Origin: Aspidiotus rigidus
Lineage: Eukaryota; Arthropoda; Insecta; Hemiptera; Diaspididae
NCBI GenBank assembly: GCA_035079385.1
Contig: JAVHKY010000004.1
Location: 14,353,001-14,417,000, forward strand
DNA length: 64,000 nucleotides
Direction: 5' to 3'
Below, in pieces: positions 51,201 through 62,669 of the stretch (its first letter is position 1; each line of letters starts with the position of its first letter). The position numbers and the translations under genes were made by a program. The notes under the pieces are model-generated. The model was not told where the DNA came from. It saw nothing but the letters and a program-made list of their open reading frames with translations, and ran no database searches.

Positions 51201-52252
51201 TCTTTTATCATCATCCAGAACTTCACCTTTCGATGAAAATACCTTCTAGATATCTAATGTTCAAATGAAGGGCAGACATTTAGAAACTATTCATCACCAG
51301 AATAGCAGGGCCAACGAAACAAGGGGGGAGGATAATCCGAGATCTTCAGTTGGTCCGGATTATTAAGGATTCAGGAAGGAGGAAGAAATGAAGGGGACAA
51401 TTTTAGTGTGAACCCGCTCCGGGTTCAATTTGACCCTCGGCGACTCTGCGGAACAGACTGTGTGAATGCTCGCTGTAATTACAAGTTCTTCAAGGAGGGT
51501 GGTGATCAAATTCTAGACAGAGAAACAATCAATGACTAGACTTAGAAACAGTGAAACTGTGTTACGCTGTGTAACGATAAATTCATACGGAAGTATTATA
51601 CGAAACTGAAACATATTTGGATCAGGTCGTGTGGCCTTATCGAAAAATGTTTTAAATTTACAAACTCGGTCACAAACGTGAGCAGTGGTCCATTAAAATG
51701 CAATAAATTCCGAAAATTCTTTCAAGATATATAGGGGTATTCTACTATCGCTATTAATGAAACTCTACCTCATTTTTTTTTTTCACCTAATTTAGATTTT
51801 TATTACGTATTCCGTGTACGAAGGTGTACAAGGATGACAGTTTGTTTTTCTTCCAGCCAAAAATATATGTTAGCTGATTAAAAATGCCATCAATATTTAT
51901 TTTTCGAAAACAATTCTCGTGTGTTCGAGTTTTGATACGTCTCATCTGATTAATTAGGCATCTAAGATAGCTCCCGGAATGAGTAGTAATTAATCACTTT
52001 TATTTCGTGATACATCAAGTCGGAATAAATTGTCATTTCTCATTTTTATACCGCAAGTTTTCGCGTAAGAATGTATTCCAATAAAATAATACGTATATGG
52101 TTGTACTAACCAGCATAGGAATGTTCGGTATAACAACCATGTCGTCTTCCGTGCCGTTCGAATTTTCCTCGTCGAACCTAAAGATTTTTCTTTGGTTAAA
52201 CGTCAACGTCCCGTTATCGTGAAATTGGAGGTTTACTTTCTCCCACGTCTGC
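30218..52252 (-). CDS. CD36-family class B scavenger receptor, emp-like (5' end missing)
   Basis: A plasma-membrane lipid/lipoprotein-binding receptor family. Minus-strand exons in order: 52252-52111, 50459-50253, 47567-47341, 42265-42099, 41993-41872, 41140-41015, 30520-30218. All junctions keep phase, giving 430 residues; the family is roughly 480-560, so the N-terminal TM and ~90 residues lie in exons I could not find between 52253 and 64000 or beyond. Landmarks: NGTLTFNQRKIFRFDEE, VTVGQLLWGYEDPLLKLAK, LPYEEFGLRYGKNGT, DGSIFPP, DKDLCRLLPL, a Cys cluster ECFCPSGPPCTPRGMF..SLCQYDSP (the family's disulfide region), LSFPHFYLGD, RFQVNLAVSQV, FPIMWFE. The last exon holds the C-terminal TM (TYTFFIVGSLLLVISVFCLV) and a ~50-residue cytosolic tail. 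Several N-x-S/T sites are present. The closest match in memory is insect emp. Introns are 0.1-10.5 kb; the last contains two other genes. Confidence 0.93.
31043..31505. mobile_element. ~460-bp foldback element
   Basis: Left arm GGGAGTTTGGGCTGAGTTTA..CTTTCTACGACTTTTCTGAG pairs with the right arm through CTCAGAAAAGTCG-like sequence to GCGCAAACTCCC. Arms are ~140 bp, diverged by about one base in five. It is an old copy, in the last CD36-family intron. Confidence 0.7.
31607..31752. mobile_element. Complete copy of the ATATGTGACCTGCGATGAG MITE
   Basis: 146 bp, GATATGTGACCTGCGATGAG at the left and its complement at the right. The inner arms AACACCATTTCTCTCTGA and TCAGAGAGAAATGGTGTT pair. It is the intact relative of 2556-2688. 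Arms are nearly perfect, so it is younger than the copy at 2.6 kb. Confidence 0.85.
32432..34695. repeat. Segmental duplication, copy 1 (~2.26 kb)
   Basis: Similarity to 36552-38865 starts near AATAAGGAAC and ends near TTTTATAGGTTC followed by CAATCGCTT. It covers the secreted-protein gene plus ~0.9 kb of 3' and ~0.1 kb of 5' flank. Copy order and orientation are the same, i.e. a direct tandem duplication separated by 1.86 kb. Confidence 0.85.
33380..34552 (-). CDS. Unknown secreted protein, copy 1 of a nested tandem pair
   Basis: Intronless ORF of 390 codons, starting at the MMNPKNN methionine pair shared with copy 2 (the frame stays open ten codons further). Residues ~1-34 form a signal peptide: basic start, hydrophobic YYFIFLLFVIRPFSSA. 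Next comes a Ser/Thr/Pro-rich acidic segment to about residue 100 (WDDDDEDVLPS, TASPNPSPIFPS), then a helix-rich domain to the end (KKLEKRLKKNAKAFGSIWLD, HPIYEMASKEPYLVEKVN, EELPAFEIL). Few cysteines; no family I recognise. It lies inside the last intron of the CD36-family gene, on the same strand, ~4.1 kb from copy 2. It is ~90% identical to copy 2 in the domain but not in the Ser/Thr/Pro segment. A transcribed gene is likely because both copies stay open; expression is not shown. A salivary or effector role is speculation. Confidence 0.8.
   Translation of the reverse strand: MMNPKNNYTRTVMMLGSIRYYFIFLLFVIRPFSSATTWDDDDEDVLPSTRGNHLTETPYVPSSIMSELKINSTRATTLWSYQATSATPYYFSTASPNPSPIFPSKNLSSWMNILLNKFGDTISGKSILDKRGNIYLTNIIKLEIFTMAAGDHFILPPNANKKLEKRLKKNAKAFGSIWLDLRFTETVDAILNDVIHDTVSLAQYDQIRFSGSVVTIEKMQEYLLSTLNEIFDRIDQYEDSTLAERFCQDRKISENIGAIYFSFDDLKRKVINEKQIGEWLKNLNIRKFLIHKQFLELNKDPEHRYYNLAHPIYEMASKEPYLVEKVNEVYLQILDQTAKSFTVDFEYSQKVIQTFVDKLMANINVNRFLRMTYEQMKTNIIEELPAFEIL
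36122..36256. repeat. Perfect 66-bp inverted repeat, 3-nt loop
   Basis: TCTATAGGGCTTTTACAATG begins the left arm; the right arm is its exact complement through GCGAGAA/TTCTCGC with only TCT unpaired. It lies between the two secreted-protein genes. Complete arm identity implies recent formation or gene conversion. It could be a young MITE or a source of a long hairpin RNA. Confidence 0.9.
36552..38865. repeat. Segmental duplication, copy 2 (~2.3 kb)
   Basis: Counterpart of 32432-34695. It contains an extra ~70-nt inverted repeat (AAAATAAGATTTTCAT.. paired) at about 36985-37060 absent from copy 1, which is therefore an insertion here or a deletion there. The A-rich run near 36680-36700 is longer than in copy 1. 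Confidence 0.85.
37556..38710 (-). CDS. Unknown secreted protein, copy 2 of a nested tandem pair
   Basis: Intronless ORF of 384 codons from the MMNLKNN methionine pair. It has the same plan as copy 1: signal peptide (YYLIFLLFLIRPSSSA), a Ser/Pro-rich segment to about residue 95 (SIKKPEPSTMVTELL; different in length and sequence from copy 1), and the same helix-rich domain ending EELPAFEIL. Upstream, on the minus strand, a TATTTTATAGAAG box and TTCAGCTGTAGT are positioned like a core promoter and are also present, slightly altered, in copy 1. Both frames are intact although this is an intron of another gene, arguing for selection on both. No family recognised; processing and secretion are inferred from the leader. 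Confidence 0.8.
   Translation of the reverse strand: MMNLKNNYTRTVMMLGSIRYYLIFLLFLIRPSSSASSWNDDLPSGRGDYPAEDLYELLSIKKPEPSTMVTELLNVEATSAAPYIFSTTSPNPSPILPSTNLSSWMNILLNKFGDTISGKSILDKRGNIYLTNIIKLEIFTMAAGDHLILPPNANKKLEKRLKKNAKAFGSIWLDLQFTETVDAILNDVIHDTVSLTQYDQIRFSGSVVTIEKMQEYLLSTVNEIYDRIDQHEDSILAKRFCQDREIYENNEAIYFSFDDLKRKVINEKQIAEWLKNLNIRKFLIHKQFLELNKNPEHRYYNLAHPIYEMASREPYLVEKVNEVYLQILDQTAKSFTVDFEYSQKVIQTFVDELMTNINANSYLRMTYENMKTKIIEELPAFEIL
39510..40130 (+). mobile_element. Decayed non-LTR retrotransposon fragment (RT end / RNase H)
   Basis: Frames on the + strand, opposite to the host gene. YNLASKSVLSTLDTIQ, a stop, then GAFRTSPKMSLFAEVADP match the segment after the reverse transcriptase of Jockey/I-type elements (..L-GAFRTSP-x-SL-x-AE-x-x-P). 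Further on, in another frame (about 39965-40040), PGYKICLTDGSKK is the start of an RNase H domain (TDGSK). Stops and frame changes show it is dead. Confidence 0.7.
42270..44800. other. CD36-family intron, nothing recognisable
   Basis: First part of the 5.1-kb intron between 47341 and 42265. AT-rich, with frequent TACCTACCTA-type motifs and poly-A/T runs. Short ORFs have no motif or codon pattern suggesting protein. Confidence 0.5.
44805..45001. mobile_element. MITE with TAGTCTGTTCCACG ends, TA target site
   Basis: 197 bp. TAGTCTGTTCCACGTAAGAA at the left matches TTCTTACGTGGAACAGACTA at the right, extending to ~30 bp (AGAATAGAATTTTT). TA flanks both ends. It shares only its outer 13 bp with 17816-17950; the interior (GGCTAGCTGCCGCGAC..) is unrelated and GC-richer than its surroundings. 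Confidence 0.85.
46551..47291. repeat. Local duplication split by a foldback insert
   Basis: GCTGTTCTTCCAAAGAAAAT..CTCAAAGTTTGCATTCT occurs at 46561-46664 and 46772-46868. TCCGTGATGATTTGAC..GCATAGCCT follows at about 46716-46759 and again at 47250-47290. Between the second and third pieces sits an inverted repeat, 46874-47003 (ATAGCATATTATGAGACTAG paired with its near complement). A further paired motif, ACATTGATCATAGTAAAG / CTTTACTATGATCAATGT, brackets 47010-47220. Confidence 0.7.
47770..50230. other. CD36-family intron, nothing recognisable
   Basis: Intron between exons 50459-50253 and 47567-47341. AT-rich; a 68-codon minus-strand ORF at 48165-48371 does not resemble the CD36 family, and the flanking exons already join cleanly. 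No repeats of note. Confidence 0.5.
50480..52100. other. CD36-family intron, nothing recognisable
   Basis: Intron between 52111 and 50459. No ORF or repeat stands out; one short patch near 51370-51450 is richer in G and C than its surroundings. Confidence 0.5.
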
Positions 52253-52259
52253 CTGAAAC

Positions 52260-53400
52260 AAAAGAATTTTTTTATCAGAATTAGACGCCGCGTCAAAAAC
52301 AAACCGCAAAAAAAAAAAAGTGAAAAGAACAATGGACGATTTGTAATAGATACGGGGGTGAGCTATGGTATAGTGTGTGAATCAACAAGTACGACGTAAT
52401 AAGTTTTCGTACGTATAACCCATTATTAGATTATCATCTTCAACGTAGGCAGTAAGTACTCCGAATTCGATCTCAATGGGAAGAGAGAAGAGTTGTTGTT
52501 ACTCAATACGTAAACCTCTCAAACTCGAAGTTTTACTTCAACATCTTTCTCAATCAGCACCAATATGGCCTATTTTTCCAATCAGTATGTTCTATTCTCA
52601 ATTCTAGAGTCTCCTAAAGAAAGTCACTAGGATGGTCAAAGCGTCAAGTTTTATGAGTTTATTGCACCTTGTTTGTATCTTAATTTTTGAAAAAAGAAAA
52701 ACCTTTAAAATATTTGTATTTTTGTCATCAATATTCACAAAAAATTAACTTTTTCAAGATTTTAAAACTTCTATAAACAGATGGTAAAACTCAAGTTCAA
52801 GTATAAAAAGACTGTAGAATTACTTAAAGGCTGTTATACATTGATGGATTTTGCAGGATAGGACATCAGAAGTACGAGTATGTCAGTGTAGGATGAGGAG
52901 GAGTCGATATGTATCCGAGTGCACCTCCTTATAAGTATACATAGTTGTGTTCCTAATGCAAGTCCAAGACCCTACCCCTAACCAAAATTTGATGCGAGGA
53001 TGGTGTGCATCTTTCTGTTCTTGAGTCAATATTTGTTTGAGTCCTTCTTCTACATTTTCTTCAAATAGATCAGTTCTCCTCTTACCTTCTTTGCTCTTCA
53101 GTCACAATTTTTCAGAATTTCTCGACTGACATGACACCCTTTTTTTCAGTCAAAGTTTTCTTACAGTCCTGATGACATCCCGCTTTCAGCCACCTCTTCC
53201 CTCTCTGCCCTTCAGTCACAATTTTTCCAAATCCTCTTGATGGTGTCGCACCCCCTTTTGTAGGCACAGTTGTTCCGTTCTCAACTCTTCTTGTTCATTC
53301 CGTTCCCTGGGAGTAAAGATGAACGCCGTTTATTTATTTTGCTAATTTTTTGTTTCGAGACGAAATCTGAAAGTTGGTGGTACTCTTCTTCTCTATTAAT
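52260..53400. other. Probable CD36-family intron or upstream DNA
   Basis: Should precede the first CD36-family exon found here. No N-terminal exon is visible on the minus strand. The phrase TTCAGTCACAATTTTTC occurs near 53098 and 53213, a weak ~115-bp tandem repeat with CTCTTCC-rich filler. Confidence 0.4.
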
Positions 53401-53409
53401 TTATTGTTA

Positions 53410-55560
53410 TCAGTAAAAGTGACGTTACAAAATGAAGCGTACGATTTTCTGGCTTTTATCTACAAAATTTCGAGTGAACGCCGTTAATCTAGGTTTGTTG
53501 ACGTTCACGAACGTGAATAGAACCAAACTTGATTAGGATTCAATCCAAAAATGTTGAGCCATTGTTATCAGCGAATGTGACGTCACAAAAATATGATTTT
53601 CACAATTTTCTGCTGGAAAATTTAGAGTGAACGTGAACACCATTCATTTAGATCTTTTGCTATTCATGAATGTGAATAAAATGGTAGGGATTTAGACCGA
53701 AAATTTTGAATCTTTGTGATTGGTGAATGTGACGTCACCAAATGATGTGCACAATTTTCTGCAGGGCTGAGAACTGGAACCGAATACCGCTTCAGGAAGC
53801 GGTTCTCCTCCCGTATTTCTAGGATTCTGGAACCGGAACCGAAAGGAACCGGATCTCACTATCGGGTTCTGGGATCGTAACCAAAAGGAACCGGATCTCG
53901 CTATGGGGTTCTGGAACCGGAACCGAAAGGAACCGGATCCCACAATTTAGCCCCCAAAAACCTTTATAACGGGAACTGCTGAGAGAAAAAAAGTACGTGT
54001 GATTTGGCCACACATTCCCACTAATGATGGTGCCCACAAATGCCTCATACCTAGAGACGTTTGAATTCTTGGTGAATGGAAGTTGAATTATTGGACCGCC
54101 CACCTTGGACGTTCTAAATTTCTCAAGTATTCAAATTCGGGGTAAATATGTAGTTATAATGGCCCAAAGAAATGATCTACAAATTATGTTCATAATTGAT
54201 GAAAATGGGGAATCGTGAGTATTTATTCAATGTAAAAATATTCGGAACCAAAAAGAACCGGATCTCGCTATCGGGTTCTGGAACTGGAACCGAAAGGAAC
54301 CGGACCCTAATATTGCGTGCTGGAACCGGAACCGAAAAGAACCAGATCCCACAATTCAATTCAAGAACCTTTATAACCGGAACCGTTAAAAAAGAAAATA
54401 AGTGTTCTCAGCCCTGATTTTCTGCTTTCCATCTACAAAATTCGAAGTGAACGTGAATAGAACCAAACTTAGTACTTGGTAGGGTTTTAGTCCCCAAAAA
54501 ATTTTGAGTCATTGTTATCAGTGAATGTGACGTAACAAAATGATTTGTACAATTATCTAATTTTTTGCGTTTCGTCTGAAGAATTTCATCTTTTGGCATT
54601 CATGATTTAGACCAACAATTTGGAATTTTTGTTAGGTATCTGTGATTGTGACGTCACTAAATAGTTCCTATGTCAACGATTTTCTGCTTTTCACCCACAT
54701 AATTCCATGTAAACGTGAACGCCGTTCACATGGGTCTGTTGGCCTTCATGAACGAAGAGAGAGCTAAATTTAATAAAGATACAGGCCAAAAGTTTTGAAT
54801 CAATTGTTTATCAGTGGATGTGACATCACAATATGACGTATGTGATTTTCTGCCTTCCATCTACAACATTTCTAGTGAACGTGAAGACCATTTATTCTAG
54901 TTTCTTGGCATTCAGGGAACTAAACTTGCTAGAGATTTACACCAAAACTTTTGAATTTTTTTCCATTAAATGGTGTGACGTCATATCCGTATACTCGTAG
55001 TTTTTATGTAAACGATTTTCTGCCTATTGCTCCCAAAATTTCAAATGAACGTGATGAGTTCAGTACTGAATGGAGTGAACCTTGATAGTGATTTAGGCCA
55101 AAAAAATTTTCCAAGTCCTCTATTAGGGTAGGACTTGAGAATTTCCCGTGGATAAAAGATAGGTAGTGAGTTTTTTGTTGAAAAAGGCCCAATAGCTTTT
55201 CCTCATGGCGCACTCGTCCAAGTCTTCTTCTTTTAAACCTTTGAAGCTTTTTTCCTTTTTTTGCAGCGCGATGGATGCTATAGACTGCGTTCCAGCAGGT
55301 AACACTTACGTCATTGAGAGACAAAGTGCGTCGTATTTTATTCACCTTACTGAAACGGTTTTGGACTCCAGTGTGAGCAATCCTTTTAATCTATTTATCG
55401 ATGGAGCAGGGGTGCTTCTGTTCATATTTCTTTCAGAGCAAAATTTCAGGGTGATTGTCGTTAGGGATTATGGTTCACACAAATAAACGACTTTCCATCG
55501 TTTGTCGACAAAATTCAAAATGAACGTAAACGCCGTTCATATGGTCCACAAACGTTGTGA
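53410..55560. repeat. Degenerate ~130-170-bp tandem repeat with TGACGTCA palindromes
   Basis: Units starting near 53446, 53602, 54416, 54553, 54681, 54845, 55015 and 55490 share GATTTTCTGC..CATCTACAAAATTT, GTGAACGTGAACGCCGTTCA, GTGAATAGAACCAAACTT and GAATGTGACGTCACAAAATG in that order. Units are strongly diverged from each other. The block is broken by the hAT-type element at 53762-54416 and by a less repetitive stretch at about 55100-55480. There is no coding sign. Confidence 0.8.
53762..54416. mobile_element. 655-bp non-autonomous hAT-type element
   Basis: Ends CAGGGCTGAGAAC and GTTCTCAGCCCTG are exact complements (13 bp) and are flanked by identical 8-bp copies ATTTTCTG (53754-53761 and 54417-54424). 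A CAGGG start with an 8-bp duplication is the hAT signature. The interior carries several ~43-bp repeats of GGAACCGAAAGGAACCGGAT separated by TCTCGCTATCGGGTTCTGG at both ends (about 53823-53940 and 54241-54345). No transposase frame. Confidence 0.92.
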
Positions 55561-56009
55561 GCATGAACGAAAATAAATCCTGGGCTTTTTCTGCTGTTGA
55601 GATGAGGTAAATTGAGAAAATTATGGGCGAAAGTTAGAGCTGAGCTGTATCTGACCATTTCACCGCCACACCTTTTGATATTTCGATTCGGATATTCGGA
55701 AGCAAAAATGGTTCTGCTGTAGTTCATTCTATTAATGTATTAGCTTTTGATTTCAAAGGTATTCCCAGAAAGTACTTGGAACTAATTGAGAAGTTTAGTC
55801 GTGATCGAGGTCCTGTAACCAGGGTCTATGAAATACAACTTACAACTAACGTTGCATTGTCGAGAAAGACAACGCGTGCTGATAGAGTGCGTGCCCATTC
55901 GTGAGATGAAGTTTAGGTGAACGCACTGTCGGTCCTTGACTGAACTCATATAACCAATCATGTGAAGCTTTTTTCTATCGAATTCAAGTCTGCTATGAAA
56001 TGGTACGTA
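55560..56009. other. Unassigned non-coding stretch
   Basis: Between the tandem repeats and the pogo-like element. No coding frame or repeat recognised. Confidence 0.5.
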
Positions 56010-56888
56010 CAGTCGATGCCGACTATAACGAGATTCAGGGGCCTGATACTTTTTCTCGCTTTACCCGGAAGCTCGCAGTAGACATACCCTGGTTATAACG
56101 AGATTCTCGTTATGTCCGGATATACCGAGAAGCTCGCTACATACGAAAATAGAGAAAAACTTACACAAATGCAGTAGAGAAAAACGAACGAGGGAGTTTG
56201 TACATATTTATTTCATAGGTAGAATTTATTTCGACTGTTTTCAGAGCGCCAGCGTTGTCTCTAGGCCTCTCCTCATGTAAACGTGAACATTCTCAGGTCG
56301 GAAAATGAATGTCCGGTTGCAAGAAGATGGACTGCAAATTATAATTATAAGGTTGAATGAATAGAAAGAACTCTTGTAGCTGCGTTCATCTGTTCACAAG
56401 TGAAAAGCTGGAAAAATCTTGTCAAAATAAAATGGCCCACCCATAAAATTCACCGTTGCTATCGTAGCTCAAATGTCACAAGTCGGCTGTTGATACTTGA
56501 TGGTGCGCTTTCGAACTGTCTCCTCCCAGACAAGTTTTTGATAGAGGTAGAGGGGGAATGCTGATGGATGCGAGAAGATGTTTAAAAGAAGGAGATGGAA
56601 AAAAAAATCGAATCTTGGAGAAGGAGAAAAGTTTTCCCCGCGAGGCCAAAATAGACTAACCGGTGTTTCCAACATTCCATTCAAGGGTAACCAATCTTCG
56701 TATGATACATTTTTGCGAGGATATACGCCCTAATTGATGAGGAAAAGCTCGTTAAGACCGGCATCACTCCTCGTAGTAACCGGTGTAATTTACATAGCCT
56801 GTATGGGTGAATTGCAAGGGACCTCGGATTCTGCTCGCAATACCCGAAATCTCGTTTCAACCGGCCTCGTTATAGTCGGCATCGACTG
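56010..56888. mobile_element. 879-bp pogo/Tigger-like non-autonomous element
   Basis: Both ends carry a perfect 23-bp terminal inverted repeat starting CAGTCGATGCCGACTATAAC, flanked by TA. Subterminal sequences repeat TATAACGAGATTCTCGTTAT-like phrases and TACCCGGAAGCTCGC / TACCCGAAATCTCG. A CAGT start, TA duplication and ~23-bp TIR fit the pogo branch of Tc1/mariner. The ~600-bp interior has no DDE transposase that I can read. Confidence 0.9.
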
Positions 56889-59200
56889 TATATCACTTGC
56901 AACCATGGCTATGGCCGACATCAATTAAGCAATCGGCGAAGGTGCAGTCGTATTCAAGATGTGCTTCGCCAGCATTTTCGTGCCTTTTGAGTTTAAAGAT
57001 TAGAGGTCTGTACCAGCCTGACATGTACACGGTCTCAGAGTCACTGGAATTTGGTCGATGTACACCTCTATTTTTCCTTAGCGCTGCTGTGACCCCTTGA
57101 AGCTTCTAAAGAACGCCTTTTCTTTATCATGAACTTTTCTTTCTCTGCTCGTTCTCATTGCACTTGTGCGGGATATTTTTACGATTTTTTTCTGCTCTCT
57201 CCTTCCCTTCTCTTAGACCTTAAGGTAATTCTGAACATTTATCCTATATAATCGTTTTCTTACTTCTTCTGTAGTGGAGCTAACCTACTCGCCATGAAAT
57301 ATTAGCGAAGGTCGATCTTAGGAAGCAAAGACTTCGACGCGAAGTTACCATTTTCTGTTCAGTGCATCAAAACTCTTATCTAATGCTCCAGATATTATTC
57401 TAGATTTCTTCGAGAACGTGTGAAATACGTACTCTTACTGCAAGCATTGTGTTGTAATCGATCGCATTATATCTGCGATGATTTCGCATGTCCCTAAGAA
57501 TATTCTCTGTTTGCGCTATAAAGCGACTACGATTTCAGCTCATCCGTCTGCATTAATACGAGTACCTACACACATATTCGAAGTTTACTTACGCAGTCCT
57601 ACAAATGAAGTTACGACCAGAAGACGAGGCGAATCGAGTTTATACAAGTACCTATACGCCGCAGTCTGAAGATCGTATCAGACGCGCGCTATTCAATGGA
57701 AAACAATTATTCAATTCGTGGCTGGAATGAGTTATTCAGGTGTAATTTTACGCGATTCGTTCGTGATGTCGTGAATGGCCGGTCTGCATGCGTCATTTAT
57801 ACGTGCACACGTACGGTACAATATTTACGACGTTCGGTTTACATTGACTAGCTTGTGTGTGAGTACACTGTGGATGGGCACCTATAAGTTATGAGGTACG
57901 AGGTACATTCGTACATAAGCGACAGAATGGTATATAATTGGGTCATTGATAATCTTCATCGAACGTGGCCAAGCGAAAGTTACACGTATATTAAGAAAGA
58001 TTGCAATTGTTTATTGATATTCGGCGGAATAATCATCCCGATAAGTGGACAATGCTGAACGTGATCTTTTGTGATACTGTATTATTGCCCCACTTTACAG
58101 GAATATGAGTATTTGCATCTGCGGAAGAGTGAGAGTGTCTGTTCTCATAGATTCGGGCATACGTACTCACCGAGTCAGTCATGACTACGACTTATCTAAG
58201 AATTGTGTGGCGAATTCCCGGTGTATCTGTCAGAAATTCAAGGTCTTCTTAAAACTAACAAATATATTTGATCAATTTGTTCAGGTCGATCTGGGGTGTT
58301 CCTTGATGGTAGAAGGATAACAGGAATAGAACTTGATGGAAATATTCTCTATAGTGGTCATTTCAGGTGATCTGTGACTCTCACATGATTATATGGCAAT
58401 ATAGAATATGACGTTCATTTTTCGAGGTGCTGCAGGGGACATTATTCAGGTTAAAAAGTGACAACAAAGAATGCAGATAATCGATAAGAAGTATAATCAA
58501 GAACCAGTCATGAATCTCACTATTTTGTCGCCTTCCACGTGTCCATGTCCCCTTCCATTGGACGTGTAACGTTTGGTCGAAATGCTCAACGTTCAAAATT
58601 TCCTTGAGCTTCGTGGTTTATCAGGATTTACGTGATACCGGCTGTTGCTTTCGTGTAATGATGTCCAACTTCCGTAGCTCAATTTTATAGGCTTTTCAAA
58701 TGATCTGAACAGAACCAGGTCATGGGTTGTTGAGTATTGTCAGCTTAAAATATTGTGAGAAATATTGTGTTTATTCAAAAGGAACCGTTTCGAAGTTAAT
58801 TTGTTCAAGTCAGTAATTCTCTGATATATCAAGCTTTAGCTGTACAGTTTATGAAAATAATTTTAATGTGTTGATTCGATTATCGTACATAGTTAGGAAT
58901 TCGTATATTTGGAGCGGAAAGCTACGCATAAGACGAAATCTGGGGCAAGAGGAAAAGAACTCTTGTCGAAACTCTGTTGAGCGCTGCTGTATTTTTCCTG
59001 CACAGCTTCTTTTTCCTCGATGTTGACAATATCCTGACTCGGAGTTTTGCGACGTTTAAATTAATACCCCTCGACCGATTCTTCCGCCTCTTCATTTGAT
59101 TCCAGTATGTTAATTAGTCTTTACTCATTAGTTTCATCACATATCTTCGAGCTTGTACTGTTGATATGAACTGCTTTAAACTGCTATCTACTATCTCGGC
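56889..59200. other. Unassigned stretch, no gene seen
   Basis: 2.3 kb with several short ORFs but no family motif or exon structure. Slightly higher GC around 57540-57800. It could contain promoter or first-exon sequence of the CD36-family gene; I cannot show it. Confidence 0.4.
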
Positions 59201-62572
<3,372 letters not shown>

Positions 62573-62669
62573 AGTCGCTCATTGAAACTCGCCTAATATC
62601 CACGTGATTGTTGAGGATATTATCAAGGTCCGTGAGTTTACTATTCGACCAAAGAAACAATTCAACCAC

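Noticed and set aside
55004..55486. Overlapping ORFs of 113 (-) and 93 (+) codons
   Set aside because: Some phrases look protein-like, but the two overlap on opposite strands inside a repeat block and neither has a recognisable motif.
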